Assembly: GCA_016763255.1 (NCBI GenBank) | Contig: JAESUA010000080.1 | Location: forward strand, 1-6,183 | DNA: 6,183 nt | Reading direction: 5' to 3' | Source: Magnetovibrio sp. | GTDB lineage: Bacteria; Pseudomonadota; Alphaproteobacteria; Rhodospirillales; Magnetovibrionaceae | Shown: positions 1 to 5,528 of the stretch, one piece after another | Layout of the letters: each line of letters starts with the position of its first letter | How positions within the stretch are numbered: position 1 is the first letter of the stretch | Notes under the pieces: generated by a model | What the model was told of the DNA's origin: nothing | What the model saw: only the letters and a program-made list of their open reading frames with translations | Databases searched by the model: none | Program-made: the position numbers and the translations under genes

Positions 1-676
1 CGATGCCCAAGGCCAACAACCACACCCACACCTCACCTTCAGGCCAGCTCCACACGGTGAGCGCCGGAGGCAGCGAAAACAGGCTCATGAAGACGCCCAT
101 CCACACCACCATGGAGTTGGGTAATTCGGTGCGGGTCAGGGACTTGTTGGATAGCATCGAACCGGCGATCAGCACCGCCGCCAACAACGCCAGCATCTGC
201 GGCAAACCGACCTCTTGAAAACCCGGGCGGATGATCAACAACACCCCTACAAAACCGATCAGGGTGGCGCTCCAGCGGCGCATGCCGACGCGTTCTTTCA
301 AAAACAGCGCCGCCCCGGCGGTGGTGAAAAGAGGTGCGGAAAAGCTGATCGCGGTGGCCTCGGCGATCGGCATCATGGTCAGCACCGAAAACCAAATCAG
401 CATCGCACAGATGCCAAACATCGACCGCCGCAGATGGGCCCAAATACGTTTGGTGTGGATCACCGCGATGCCCGCCGCAAGCACCCACGGTATCATCAGC
501 GCCAGCTGGGCAAGATTGCGAAAAAAGGCAATTTCAAACGGATGCAAATCAGCCGAAAGGTTGCGCACCAGCATGCTCAGCACCCCCAGCAAGCAGGCCG
601 CTAAAATCATCCATAGCGCACCGGCCACCATCGGCGGTAAGGCTAAAAATTGGGCATGCAGGGCTTTGGGCGACAT
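1..676 (-). CDS. EamA/DMT-family transporter, partial (C-terminus beyond left edge)
   Basis: Reading the minus strand from the ATG at 676 gives 225 codons without a stop up to the window edge. The product is very hydrophobic, with helices at about residues 14-36, 50-71, 86-104, 108-126, 136-149, 159-175 and 187-206. It fits a drug/metabolite transporter with two EamA repeats: the first spans about 17-151 and the second is cut off. Family-like signatures are HPFEIAFFRN (45-54) at helix 2 and EATAISFSAPLF (106-117), followed by the typical LKERVGMRRW loop. Members usually have about 290-310 residues, so roughly a quarter is missing. An in-frame TGA four codons upstream makes 676 the earliest start. 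The Shine-Dalgarno sequence is poor. The substrate cannot be told from sequence; members export metabolites, amino acids or drugs across the inner membrane. The small membrane protein ending 104 bases upstream reads in the same direction, so co-transcription is possible. Confidence 0.9.
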   Translation of the reverse strand, partial: MSPKALHAQFLALPPMVAGALWMILAACLLGVLSMLVRNLSADLHPFEIAFFRNLAQLALMIPWVLAAGIAVIHTKRIWAHLRRSMFGICAMLIWFSVLTMMPIAEATAISFSAPLFTTAGAALFLKERVGMRRWSATLIGFVGVLLIIRPGFQEVGLPQMLALLAAVLIAGSMLSNKSLTRTELPNSMVVWMGVFMSLFSLPPALTVWSWPEGEVWVWLLALGI

Positions 677-704
677 AACGTGGTCTCACAATTTCGGAGC
701 CTGA

Positions 705-716
705 CACCATATGGTG
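705..716. repeat. 12-bp perfect palindrome upstream of the EamA transporter
   Basis: CACCATATGGTG is its own reverse complement and sits about 29-40 bases upstream of the transporter start at 676. Its position would suit an operator or a leader hairpin. About one or two perfect 12-bp palindromes are expected by chance in a window this long, so this is only a candidate. Confidence 0.25.
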
Positions 717-780
717 ATTTTAGGGCGAGAACCACAACGATATAGGCGTATCTGGGTTGCACCTCACGCAGGACGATTTG

Positions 781-1041
781 TTACGCGTCGTCGCCTTGGC
801 TGGGTTTAAGTGCTGCGGACTGTAAATGACGCTGGCGCAAAAACATCGCCACGGCCAACAGACCAGCGGCGCTGTGCACCACGATGTCGAACCAATCAAG
901 CGGTGCCAGGGGGAAGCCATCACGGAGCATCATAGCTTTTTGCACCAAGTGCGGTTCAGGCATAATCGGCATGATGACGTAGAGTGCGCCAAAAAACATG
1001 GTCATGCCTGGCGGCAAGCGATCAAAGACGGAAATCAGCAT
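781..1041 (-). CDS. small two-helix membrane protein with PEPHL motif
   Basis: An 86-residue protein with two likely membrane helices (about residues 11-27 and 52-69) and a short, polar C-terminal tail. The loop between them carries a recognisable pattern: PEPHL (28-32), then QK..ML..G, then PLDWFD (47-52) and a histidine at 56. I recall this PEPHL...K..ML...PLD.FD...H pattern from short alphaproteobacterial proteins, some carried in databases under the vague label 'RND transporter', but it has no assigned biochemical role and is far too small to be an RND pump. The start at 1041 is supported by AGGGA (minus strand, 1047-1051) five bases upstream. It lies upstream of the transporter gene in the same direction, with 104 bases between them. 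It could be an accessory or assembly subunit; nothing in the sequence decides this. Confidence 0.7.
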   Translation of the reverse strand: MLISVFDRLPPGMTMFFGALYVIMPIMPEPHLVQKAMMLRDGFPLAPLDWFDIVVHSAAGLLAVAMFLRQRHLQSAALKPSQGDDA

Positions 1042-1098
1042 TGCAGTCCCTGTTGACGATTTATGGATAATTCTGCCACCTCTTTCTTAGGGGCCGAG

Positions 1099-1108
1099 TT
1101 AGGCCTAA
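1099..1108. repeat. 10-bp palindrome in intergenic region
   Basis: TTAGGCCTAA is a perfect palindrome, 58-67 bases upstream of the small membrane protein start at 1041. A TTGACT hexamer on the minus strand (1130-1125) lies just upstream and could be a -35 box, but no good -10 hexamer follows at 16-18 bases. Several palindromes of this size are expected by chance. Confidence 0.15.
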
Positions 1109-1168
1109 ACTGCACCTTAGACAAAGTCAAATCATGACACCCTCCTAACACATCCCCGGGAACCCGAC

Positions 1169-1408
1169 ATGCCGCACACTATAATGTCGCTTTATGTCAC
1201 CACCGTCTTGGTCTGGGGCAAAGACATGCACTATGTGGCGCGCGACCATGTGTGGATGGCGGTGCAGGGATTGTTGGGCAACGTCTTGGTACTGGCCAAA
1301 CCCAAGCACTTTCAACGCCGCGCAAATTCGTCTTATAACACAGAAACGGGCGACCACCTTAAGGTGATCGCCCGCTCAACGTGCCGACGCAAATCCGCAC
1401 TTAATTGA
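1169..1408 (+). CDS. doubtful small hypothetical ORF
   Basis: The 366-base stretch between the small membrane protein and the DsrE-like gene holds one plus-strand ORF of 79 codons, with a second possible ATG at 1184. The first 50 or so codons look fairly coding-like, with G or C in most third positions, and include a hydrophobic run around VWMAVQGLLGNVLVLA. The C-terminal third runs straight through the strong hairpin at 1347-1374, and the stop codon abuts the neighbouring gene's stop. A GGGAA about seven bases before 1169 is a weak ribosome-binding candidate. I do not recognise the product. It may be a small membrane protein, a decayed gene remnant, or chance open frame; I think chance or remnant somewhat more likely than not. 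Confidence 0.25.
   Translation: MPHTIMSLYVTTVLVWGKDMHYVARDHVWMAVQGLLGNVLVLAKPKHFQRRANSSYNTETGDHLKVIARSTCRRKSALN
1347..1374 (-). terminator. hairpin, probable terminator of the DsrE-like gene
   Basis: A 28-base inverted repeat begins 35 bases past the DsrE-like stop codon. On the minus strand the arms CGGGCGATCACC and GGTGGTCGCCCG flank a TTAA loop and are followed by TTTCTGTGTT. In the minus-strand RNA the one non-Watson-Crick position is a tolerated U-G pair, giving a 12-bp stem. In plus-strand RNA the same position is a disruptive A-C mismatch. This asymmetry and the T-rich tail both favour minus-strand termination. The T run is short, so termination efficiency is uncertain. Confidence 0.75.
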
Positions 1409-1873
1409 TTAGGGTTTGATGTATTTCCAACCCTGGTCTTGACGCTCGATCAGCTGCACCACTCCGGACGGCACCACGCGGACGTTGTCGAGATCCATCA
1501 GCTCCGGCATTTTGCCTTCTTTTTTGGTCATGCCTTTCAAGGTGTTGCCGCAGGCGGCAAACGCAACGTTTTCGTATTCCATGGAAAAGGTTTCCAAGCG
1601 TGCCGCCACCGGCGAGGTATCGGCGCGCAACATGTGCAGGCCGGGACCGTAGGTGACGATTTCAATATCCACCTTTTGGCCCTTGGCGTCGTAATACTTG
1701 GTGAGGTTGGCGGCGTTGTTCAGCGTGATGTTCATCTTGGCTTTGTCATTTTCATCGACGTGGAATACCACATGATGGGCGTAGTTATCGCCCGACGCCA
1801 AAACCGGTTGGGCGATCAGGCCGAGCACCATCACAAAGGCCGCGGCAACGGCTGTAAAAATGGACTTAGACAT
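1409..1873 (-). CDS. exported DsrE-like family protein
   Basis: A 154-residue protein with a clear signal peptide: basic start MSKS, hydrophobic core about 6-25, and likely cleavage after QPVLA at 26. The mature part resembles the DsrE/DsrF-like fold. A strand (HHVVFHVD, 33-40) is followed by an Asn-rich helix (NITLNNAANLTKYY), a second strand (VDIEIVTYGPGLHML) and the segment ENVAFAACGNTLKGM with a single conserved cysteine at 108. It ends with VVPSGVVQLIERQDQGWKYIKP, a common ending in this subgroup. In cytoplasmic DsrE proteins a cysteine in this region carries sulfur. Here the protein should be periplasmic, so that role is unproven. Start 1873 is supported by GGGAG (minus strand, 1881-1885) seven bases upstream. 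It is transcribed alone, divergent from the RNA methyltransferase and followed by a terminator. No DsrF/DsrH or tus partner is adjacent. Confidence 0.85.
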   Translation of the reverse strand: MSKSIFTAVAAAFVMVLGLIAQPVLASGDNYAHHVVFHVDENDKAKMNITLNNAANLTKYYDAKGQKVDIEIVTYGPGLHMLRADTSPVAARLETFSMEYENVAFAACGNTLKGMTKKEGKMPELMDLDNVRVVPSGVVQLIERQDQGWKYIKP

Positions 1874-1905
1874 ACAATAACTCCCGCAATTCTTGATTTT
1901 GTTGC

Positions 1906-1921
1906 GCGTCCTCCCAGACGC
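1906..1921 (-). other. small hairpin in the DsrE-like gene leader
   Basis: On the minus strand GCGTC and GACGC pair around the loop TGGGAG, centred about 40 bases before the ATG at 1873. The loop holds an SD-like GGGAG, separate from the real one at 1881-1885. It could stabilise the leader or be fortuitous. Confidence 0.2.
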
Positions 1922-1931
1922 ATTGTGCGAA

Positions 1932-1937
1932 ATACTA
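1932..1937 (-). promoter_or_regulatory. possible extended -10 for the DsrE-like gene
   Basis: The minus strand reads TGATAGTAT, an extended -10 form (TGn plus TAGTAT, 4 of 6 consensus). It would start transcription near 1925, giving a leader of about 50 bases. There is no convincing -35 hexamer 16-18 bases upstream, so confidence is low. No comparable promoter was found for the divergent methyltransferase in this gap (1874-2062). Confidence 0.25.
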
Positions 1938-2062
1938 TCAGTTTAATATGAGCTGTGCGAGGCGTATCCCTTTCATACAAATCTGTGATCAAAGAGTGCG
2001 GCCTTGGAATCAAGTCGCCTTTGCGCCAGTTTCACCTCTCCTCATAACGGATGGATCGCATC

Positions 2063-2662
2063 ATGAAAGGCTATTTCGGCGTCGGCGTTGAAGGCATCTC
2101 CAAATCCATGAACGCGGGGGCGATTTTTCGCACCGCCCATGCCTTTGGTGCCAGTTTCGTGTTCGCCGTCGCGGCCCAATACAAACGCCAATCAAATGGT
2201 GGGTCTGATACCGCCAAATCATTGGGCCAACTGCCGTTTTACGGCTTTCCCAGCATTGAAGAGATGTTGCTGCCCAAAAACTGCCGCATGGTCGGGGTGG
2301 AGCTGAGCGACGATGCCATCGACATGCCAAGCTTTCGCCACCCCAGCCAGTGCGCCTATGTGTTGGGCCCGGAACGCGGGTCGCTGTCTGCGCAGATGGT
2401 CGAAAAATGCGACTTCATTTTGAAAATCCCCACCAGCTTTTGCATCAATGTTTCGGTGGCCGCGGCCCTGGTGATGTATGACCGCACGCTGTCCATGGGC
2501 CGCTTTGCCGAACGCCCGGTGCGCGCCGGTGGGCCGACCGAGGCATTACCCGTACACGTTTCCGGCGGTCCTGTTTTACGCACCCTCAAGCCTTATCGCC
2601 AAGCCCCGCCGTTGGGTGATGGCTTTGATCCCGAAGGCTACAACACCCCCCTTAAAAGATAA
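2063..2662 (+). CDS. SpoU/TrmH-family RNA 2'-O-methyltransferase
   Basis: A 199-residue SPOUT-class enzyme that would transfer methyl from S-adenosylmethionine to a ribose 2'-OH of tRNA or rRNA. All three family motifs are in order: motif 1 NAGAIFRTAHAFGA (17-30), with the Asn and Arg that line the active site; motif 2 YVLGPERGSLS (99-109); and motif 3 IPTSFCINVSVAAALVMYDR (122-141), which forms the trefoil knot that binds the cofactor. There is no N-terminal RNA-binding domain, so it is a minimal SpoU protein. After the knot comes a Pro/Gly-rich tail of about 58 residues (142-199). Start 2063 is preferred because GGATGG lies eight bases upstream and many homologues begin M-(K/R)-GYFG. An in-frame ATG at 2051 would add four residues but lacks a Shine-Dalgarno sequence. 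The RNA target cannot be inferred. It converges with the asparaginase gene. Confidence 0.9.
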   Translation: MKGYFGVGVEGISKSMNAGAIFRTAHAFGASFVFAVAAQYKRQSNGGSDTAKSLGQLPFYGFPSIEEMLLPKNCRMVGVELSDDAIDMPSFRHPSQCAYVLGPERGSLSAQMVEKCDFILKIPTSFCINVSVAAALVMYDRTLSMGRFAERPVRAGGPTEALPVHVSGGPVLRTLKPYRQAPPLGDGFDPEGYNTPLKR

Positions 2663-2683
2663 AATCAGCGCCCCTGCGGATTT
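2662..2683. terminator. weak hairpin between convergent genes
   Basis: The arms AAATCAGC and GCGGATTT pair with one mismatch around the loop GCCCCT. It begins on the last base of the methyltransferase stop codon and ends 10 bases before the asparaginase stop. On the minus strand it is followed by a T-rich run (TATCTTTT), so it best suits the asparaginase transcript. It may act in both directions. Confidence 0.4.
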
Positions 2684-2693
2684 CACCGATGCG

Positions 2694-3662
2694 CTATCCC
2701 AGCGTGGTGTCGATCGGGCATTCGATCAAATCCTCAATGCCCGCACGGGCTTGATCAGACAGCACGCCGAGGCCATCCAGCACACAAGCCATGGCCAATT
2801 CCGAGGCGCGTATGGTGCCGTCGTCGACCTTTAGGGCGATGCCCAACCCCTTGGCGGGAATGGCCGCGATGTGCACCCCTTCGGCGCCCCCTTTGGCCAA
2901 AACCACACCGTCGCACGCGCTCATCAATCGGGTATCGAAACGCTTGGTGCCCGCCACCAGTTCCGGGTGTGCGGCCATCGCCGCCAAAATGCGTTGCGCC
3001 GCAGCACCTCGCACCGCCCCCAACTTGGTCGAACACAGTGCACCGATGCCGCGCGCCAGTGCCACCAGGGGAAAGGCAAACACCGGAATGCCGCAACCAT
3101 CCGAGCTGCACGGCACCCCGGCCAACGACGTGCCGGTCAGCTCTTCGATGGTCGCGGTGATGCGGAGTTGCACCGGATGATCAGGCTGGATATAGCCCTT
3201 GGTCGGCTCCCCCATGTGCAGTGCGGTGGTCAAAAATCCAGTGTGTTTGCCGGAGCAATTGTTGTGTGCGCGGGTGAAGGTTTGCGCGTGCGCGCTCATC
3301 GCCTTGGTGACATCTAGGGAGATCGCTTCACATGGACCACATTCCAGATCATCGACATCAAGGCCGATGTGATCCAACCACGCCGTCACCCGCTCCACAT
3401 GAAACGGTTCCGAATTGTGCGACGCGCACGCCAAGGCAATGTGTTCACTGTTCAAGTTAAAATGATCCGCCGCCCCGGTTTCAATCAGTGGCAAGGCCTG
3501 GATCGGTTTTAAAGACGAACGCGGATAAACCAAATGCTCCACATCACCCCAGGCATGTAACACCTCGCCTCGCGCATCGACCACCACACACGCGCCGCGA
3601 TGCTGGCTTTCGACAAAATTACCACGGGTGACTTCGACCAGCACGGGGTTGGCTTGATCCAT
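2694..3662 (-). CDS. L-asparaginase, Rhizobium etli (asparaginase_II) type
   Basis: A 322-residue cytoplasmic enzyme, close to the family's usual length of about 330, expected to hydrolyse L-asparagine to aspartate and ammonia. The residues known from the R. etli inducible enzyme structure are all recognisable by motif. The first Ser-Lys pair is in PRSSLKPIQ (S49, K52). The serine of the second is in ASHNSEP (S81), and its partner lysine is in LAKGGAEG (K257). The metal-site set is Cys136 and Lys139 in NNCSGKH, plus Cys190 in SSDGCG. Cys250 in SACDG also matches a conserved cysteine. The correspondence is from memory and not from an alignment. The open frame extends 36 codons upstream, but a strong AAGGAG (minus strand, 3672-3677), nine bases before the ATG at 3662, fixes the start there. 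No asparagine permease or aspartase gene is adjacent, unlike the R. etli ans operon. It is divergent from the IalB-family gene. Confidence 0.93.
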   Translation of the reverse strand: MDQANPVLVEVTRGNFVESQHRGACVVVDARGEVLHAWGDVEHLVYPRSSLKPIQALPLIETGAADHFNLNSEHIALACASHNSEPFHVERVTAWLDHIGLDVDDLECGPCEAISLDVTKAMSAHAQTFTRAHNNCSGKHTGFLTTALHMGEPTKGYIQPDHPVQLRITATIEELTGTSLAGVPCSSDGCGIPVFAFPLVALARGIGALCSTKLGAVRGAAAQRILAAMAAHPELVAGTKRFDTRLMSACDGVVLAKGGAEGVHIAAIPAKGLGIALKVDDGTIRASELAMACVLDGLGVLSDQARAGIEDLIECPIDTTLG

Positions 3663-3671
3663 CGTCTTGCG

Positions 3672-3677
3672 CTCCTT
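3672..3677 (-). promoter_or_regulatory. ribosome binding site deciding the asparaginase start
   Basis: AAGGAG on the minus strand lies nine bases before the ATG at 3662. The upstream in-frame ATGs at 3680 and 3770 have no such sequence, and the extra residues they would add look non-native (Cys- and Gly-rich, encoded over the divergent promoter region). Confidence 0.75.
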
Positions 3678-3705
3678 CATGTGCAGTGCCCCTAAACTGC
3701 GGGGG

Positions 3706-3733
3706 TTGCCCGATCCTTTGGGCTGAGTACACT
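3706..3733 (+). promoter_or_regulatory. candidate promoter for the IalB-family gene
   Basis: TTGCCC (3706-3711) and TACACT (3728-3733) each match 4 of 6 sigma-70 consensus positions and are separated by 16 bases. The -10 box ends only six bases before the ATG at 3740, so transcription would begin at or next to the start codon. This and the lack of a Shine-Dalgarno sequence suggest a leaderless mRNA, but the box matches are modest. Confidence 0.35.
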
Positions 3734-3739
3734 GTGACC

Positions 3740-4249
3740 ATGATTCGCATGAGAACCCTTTGCAATACACTTCTTGCCTGTATGGTGCTGAGCAGCCACA
3801 CGTGGGCCAAGACTCTTATGGAAAATGGGGACTGGCAGGCCATCCGCGAACTGGAAAATGGCAAGCCAGTGTGTGTGATGTCGGCCGGACCTGAAAAATC
3901 CGTCGGCAAATACACCAAACGCGGCACGGTGCTGGCGATCATTTCCCACCGGCCCAAAGAAAAGCGTTTTGGCGAGGTGGCCTTTCAGGCCGGTTACACC
4001 TTCAAAAAATGGGCTAAGGCCACCGCCACCATCGACGCCAAAAAATCTTTCAAGCTGTTCACCCAGGGCGGACATGCCTGGGCCATGGATACCAAAGCCG
4101 ACAAACAGCTGGTCAAAGCCATGCGCGCCGGTCACAAATTGGTGATCAAAGGAACCTCATCGCGCGGCACCTTGACCACCGATACCTATTCGCTTAAAGG
4201 CTTTAGCGCCAATTGGAAAGCCATCTCCAAAGCCTGCGGCGTTCGATAA
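3740..4249 (+). CDS. IalB-family (invasion-associated locus B) secreted protein
   Basis: A 169-residue exported protein. The N-terminus is a signal peptide: MIRMR, a hydrophobic core at 7-18, and likely cleavage after SSHTWA at 23. The mature part follows the IalB pattern. It opens with ENGDWQAI, has a cysteine soon after (C45 in KPVCVMS), a central basic stretch with alternating strands (68-115), and closes with [19 protein letters not shown]45 and C166 may form a disulfide. A LLAC at 11-14 resembles a lipobox but lies too near the N-terminus to be convincing. IalB was named in Bartonella for a role in erythrocyte entry. The family is widespread in free-living Alphaproteobacteria, where its function is unknown, so the name should not be read as virulence. 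The frame is open further upstream to 3686, but those residues overlap the promoter region and precede the signal peptide. rlmN starts 65 bases downstream. Confidence 0.8.
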   Translation: MIRMRTLCNTLLACMVLSSHTWAKTLMENGDWQAIRELENGKPVCVMSAGPEKSVGKYTKRGTVLAIISHRPKEKRFGEVAFQAGYTFKKWAKATATIDAKKSFKLFTQGGHAWAMDTKADKQLVKAMRAGHKLVIKGTSSRGTLTTDTYSLKGFSANWKAISKACGVR

Positions 4250-4294
4250 GCCTTCACTTGCAGGAGCGAAGAGTCTTTGCGATTTGCGCCAAAA

Positions 4295-4310
4295 GCCCCT
4301 ATATCAGGGC
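4295..4310 (+). other. rlmN: hairpin that could mask the rlmN ribosome binding site
   Basis: GCCCCT (4295-4300) can pair with AGGGC (4306-4310) with one bulged C, around the loop ATATC. The AGGG in the right arm is the only Shine-Dalgarno candidate for the ATG at 4315. The same bases contain TATATC (4300-4305), which with TTGCGA (4277-4282) and a 17-base spacer could be a weak promoter. Both readings are tentative. Confidence 0.25.
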
Positions 4311-4314
4311 CACC

Positions 4315-5455
4315 ATGACCCCAAATCAAAACAAAACACGCACCAATCTGATCGGCATGAGCCGCGACGAGTTGGCCGACGCAATGGTGTCCATCGGCCA
4401 AAAGCCGTTTCGCGCCAAACAGATGTGGCATTGGATCTATCATCGCGGGGCCAAGACCTTTGATGACATGCAGAACCTGTCCATGGCCATGCGCGAAAAG
4501 CTCGATGAGCGCTTTTATCTCGGCCGACCGGAAATTGTGCGCCATTTGATCAGCGAAGACGGCTCACAAAAATGGCTGTTGCGGCTCGAAGACGGTAACG
4601 AAATCGAGACCGTGCTGATCCCCGAAACAGATCGCGGCGCGCTGTGTGTTTCGTCTCAGGTGGGCTGCACCTTGAATTGCAGTTTCTGCAACACCGGCAC
4701 CCAGCCGATGGTGCGCAACCTCACCGCGGCCGATATCGTCGGCCAACTGTTGGTGGCACGCGACAGCGCCGGCGAATGGCCATCGGGCATCGAGGGCCGT
4801 AAAATCATGAACGTCGTGATGATGGGCATGGGCGAGCCGTTGATGAATTTCGACAACGTCAAAAAGGCCCTGACCATCATCAAGGACGGTGAAGGCATCT
4901 CCATTTCGCGCCGCCGCATCACCCTGTCCACATCCGGCGTGGTGCCGTTGATCCAACGCTGGCGAAGAAATCGACGTCGATCTGGCCATCAGCCTGCACG
5001 CCGCGCGCGACGAAGTGCGTGACGAATTGGTGCCGATCAACAAAAAATATCCGCTTGATGTGCTGCTCACGGCCTGCGCGGCCTATCCCGGGGCGCGCAA
5101 TTCGCGGCGCATCACCATGGAATACGTGATGATCAAGGACGTCAACGACAGCCCCGACGACGCCCGTCTGCTGGCCAAATTGATGAAGCAATATAACATC
5201 CCGGCCAAATTCAACCTGATCCCGTTCAACCCTTGGCCGGGCACCCACTATGAAACCTCATCAAACAATAAGGTGCATAATTTTTCCCGGATATTAAACG
5301 ATTTAGGATTTTCAGCGCCGATCCGTCAGCCGCGTGGACGCGACATCATGGCGGCTTGCGGACAATTGAAATCCGACAGCGAAAACCAAAAACTCAAAGC
5401 CCTGATCGAAAAGCGTTCCCAGGCCAAAGAGCCCCCGCAAGAAGCCAGTGCCTAG
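4315..5455 (+). pseudogene. rlmN: rlmN, 23S rRNA A2503/tRNA A37 C2-methyltransferase, split by a frameshift
   Basis: Radical-SAM enzyme that adds a methyl to C2 of A2503 in 23S rRNA and A37 of some tRNAs. The first frame (4315-4959, 215 codons) has the N-terminal helical domain (LIGMSRDEL...[13 protein letters not shown]), the first catalytic cysteine (C111 in LCVSSQVG), the 4Fe-4S motif C118-x3-C122-x2-C125 and the SAM-binding MGMGEPLMN (170-178). The second frame (4961-5455, 164 residues) resumes with [14 protein letters not shown], then [20 protein letters not shown] and the second catalytic cysteine in DIMAACGQL (codon 5357-5359). Together they give about 380 residues, matching E. coli RlmN (384). 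The junction at about 4957-4963 is out of frame. Read straight through, frame 1 ends at 5022 and gives a 235-residue protein lacking the C-terminal half of the barrel. Alignment by eye with E. coli favours two missing bases. With no other damage visible, a sequencing error or a very recent mutation is more likely than old decay. Start 4315 has AGGG five bases upstream. Confidence 0.9.
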
Positions 5456-5471
5456 CTTACGACTATGCAAA

Positions 5472-5487
5472 AGCTCGTGCACGGGCT
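5472..5487. repeat. 16-bp imperfect palindrome between rlmN and the TetR gene
   Basis: AGCTCGTG and CACGGGCT match as inverted repeats at 7 of 8 positions, in the 73-base gap. In RNA they would form a 6-bp stem with a UGCA loop but no T run, so it is a poor terminator. It could be an autoregulatory operator for the TetR protein. A couple of palindromes this good are expected by chance in the window. Confidence 0.25.
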
Positions 5488-5528
5488 ATCTTGAACGACT
5501 ATTCCAAAACCACAAACGGTCTTAGCCC

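Noticed and set aside
39..488. Long minus-strand open frame (149 codons) inside the EamA transporter gene
   Set aside because: It is in another frame of the same strand, has no family features and is rich in His, Arg and Gly. The overlapping frame from 676 gives a clear transporter.
1104..1113. 10-mer CCTAAACTGC repeated exactly at 3691-3700, both times upstream of a minus-strand gene
   Set aside because: By a rough estimate dozens of 10-base repeat pairs are expected by chance in a window this size counting both strands, and the flanks do not match.
1180..1185. Perfect TATAAT on the plus strand
   Set aside because: No -35-like hexamer lies 16-18 bases upstream and no confident gene follows on that strand.
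1439..1951. 170-codon plus-strand open frame antisense to the DsrE-like gene
   Set aside because: The minus strand has a signal peptide, ribosome binding site, conserved segments and terminator; the plus reading is a His-rich antisense shadow.
3692..4135. 147-codon minus-strand open frame antisense to the IalB-family gene
   Set aside because: It is a Gly/His-rich shadow without start signals; the plus strand encodes a recognisable secreted family.
4957..4963. Programmed +1 frameshifting in rlmN
   Set aside because: No recoding is known for this family to my knowledge, there is no obvious slippery site or downstream stimulator, and a +1 slip would leave the protein one residue short at a conserved spacing.
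5491..5497. TTGAACG upstream of the TetR gene, repeated at 6155-6161 downstream of it
   Set aside because: Seven-base matches are very common by chance and the surrounding bases differ, so it is not evidence of a shared operator.
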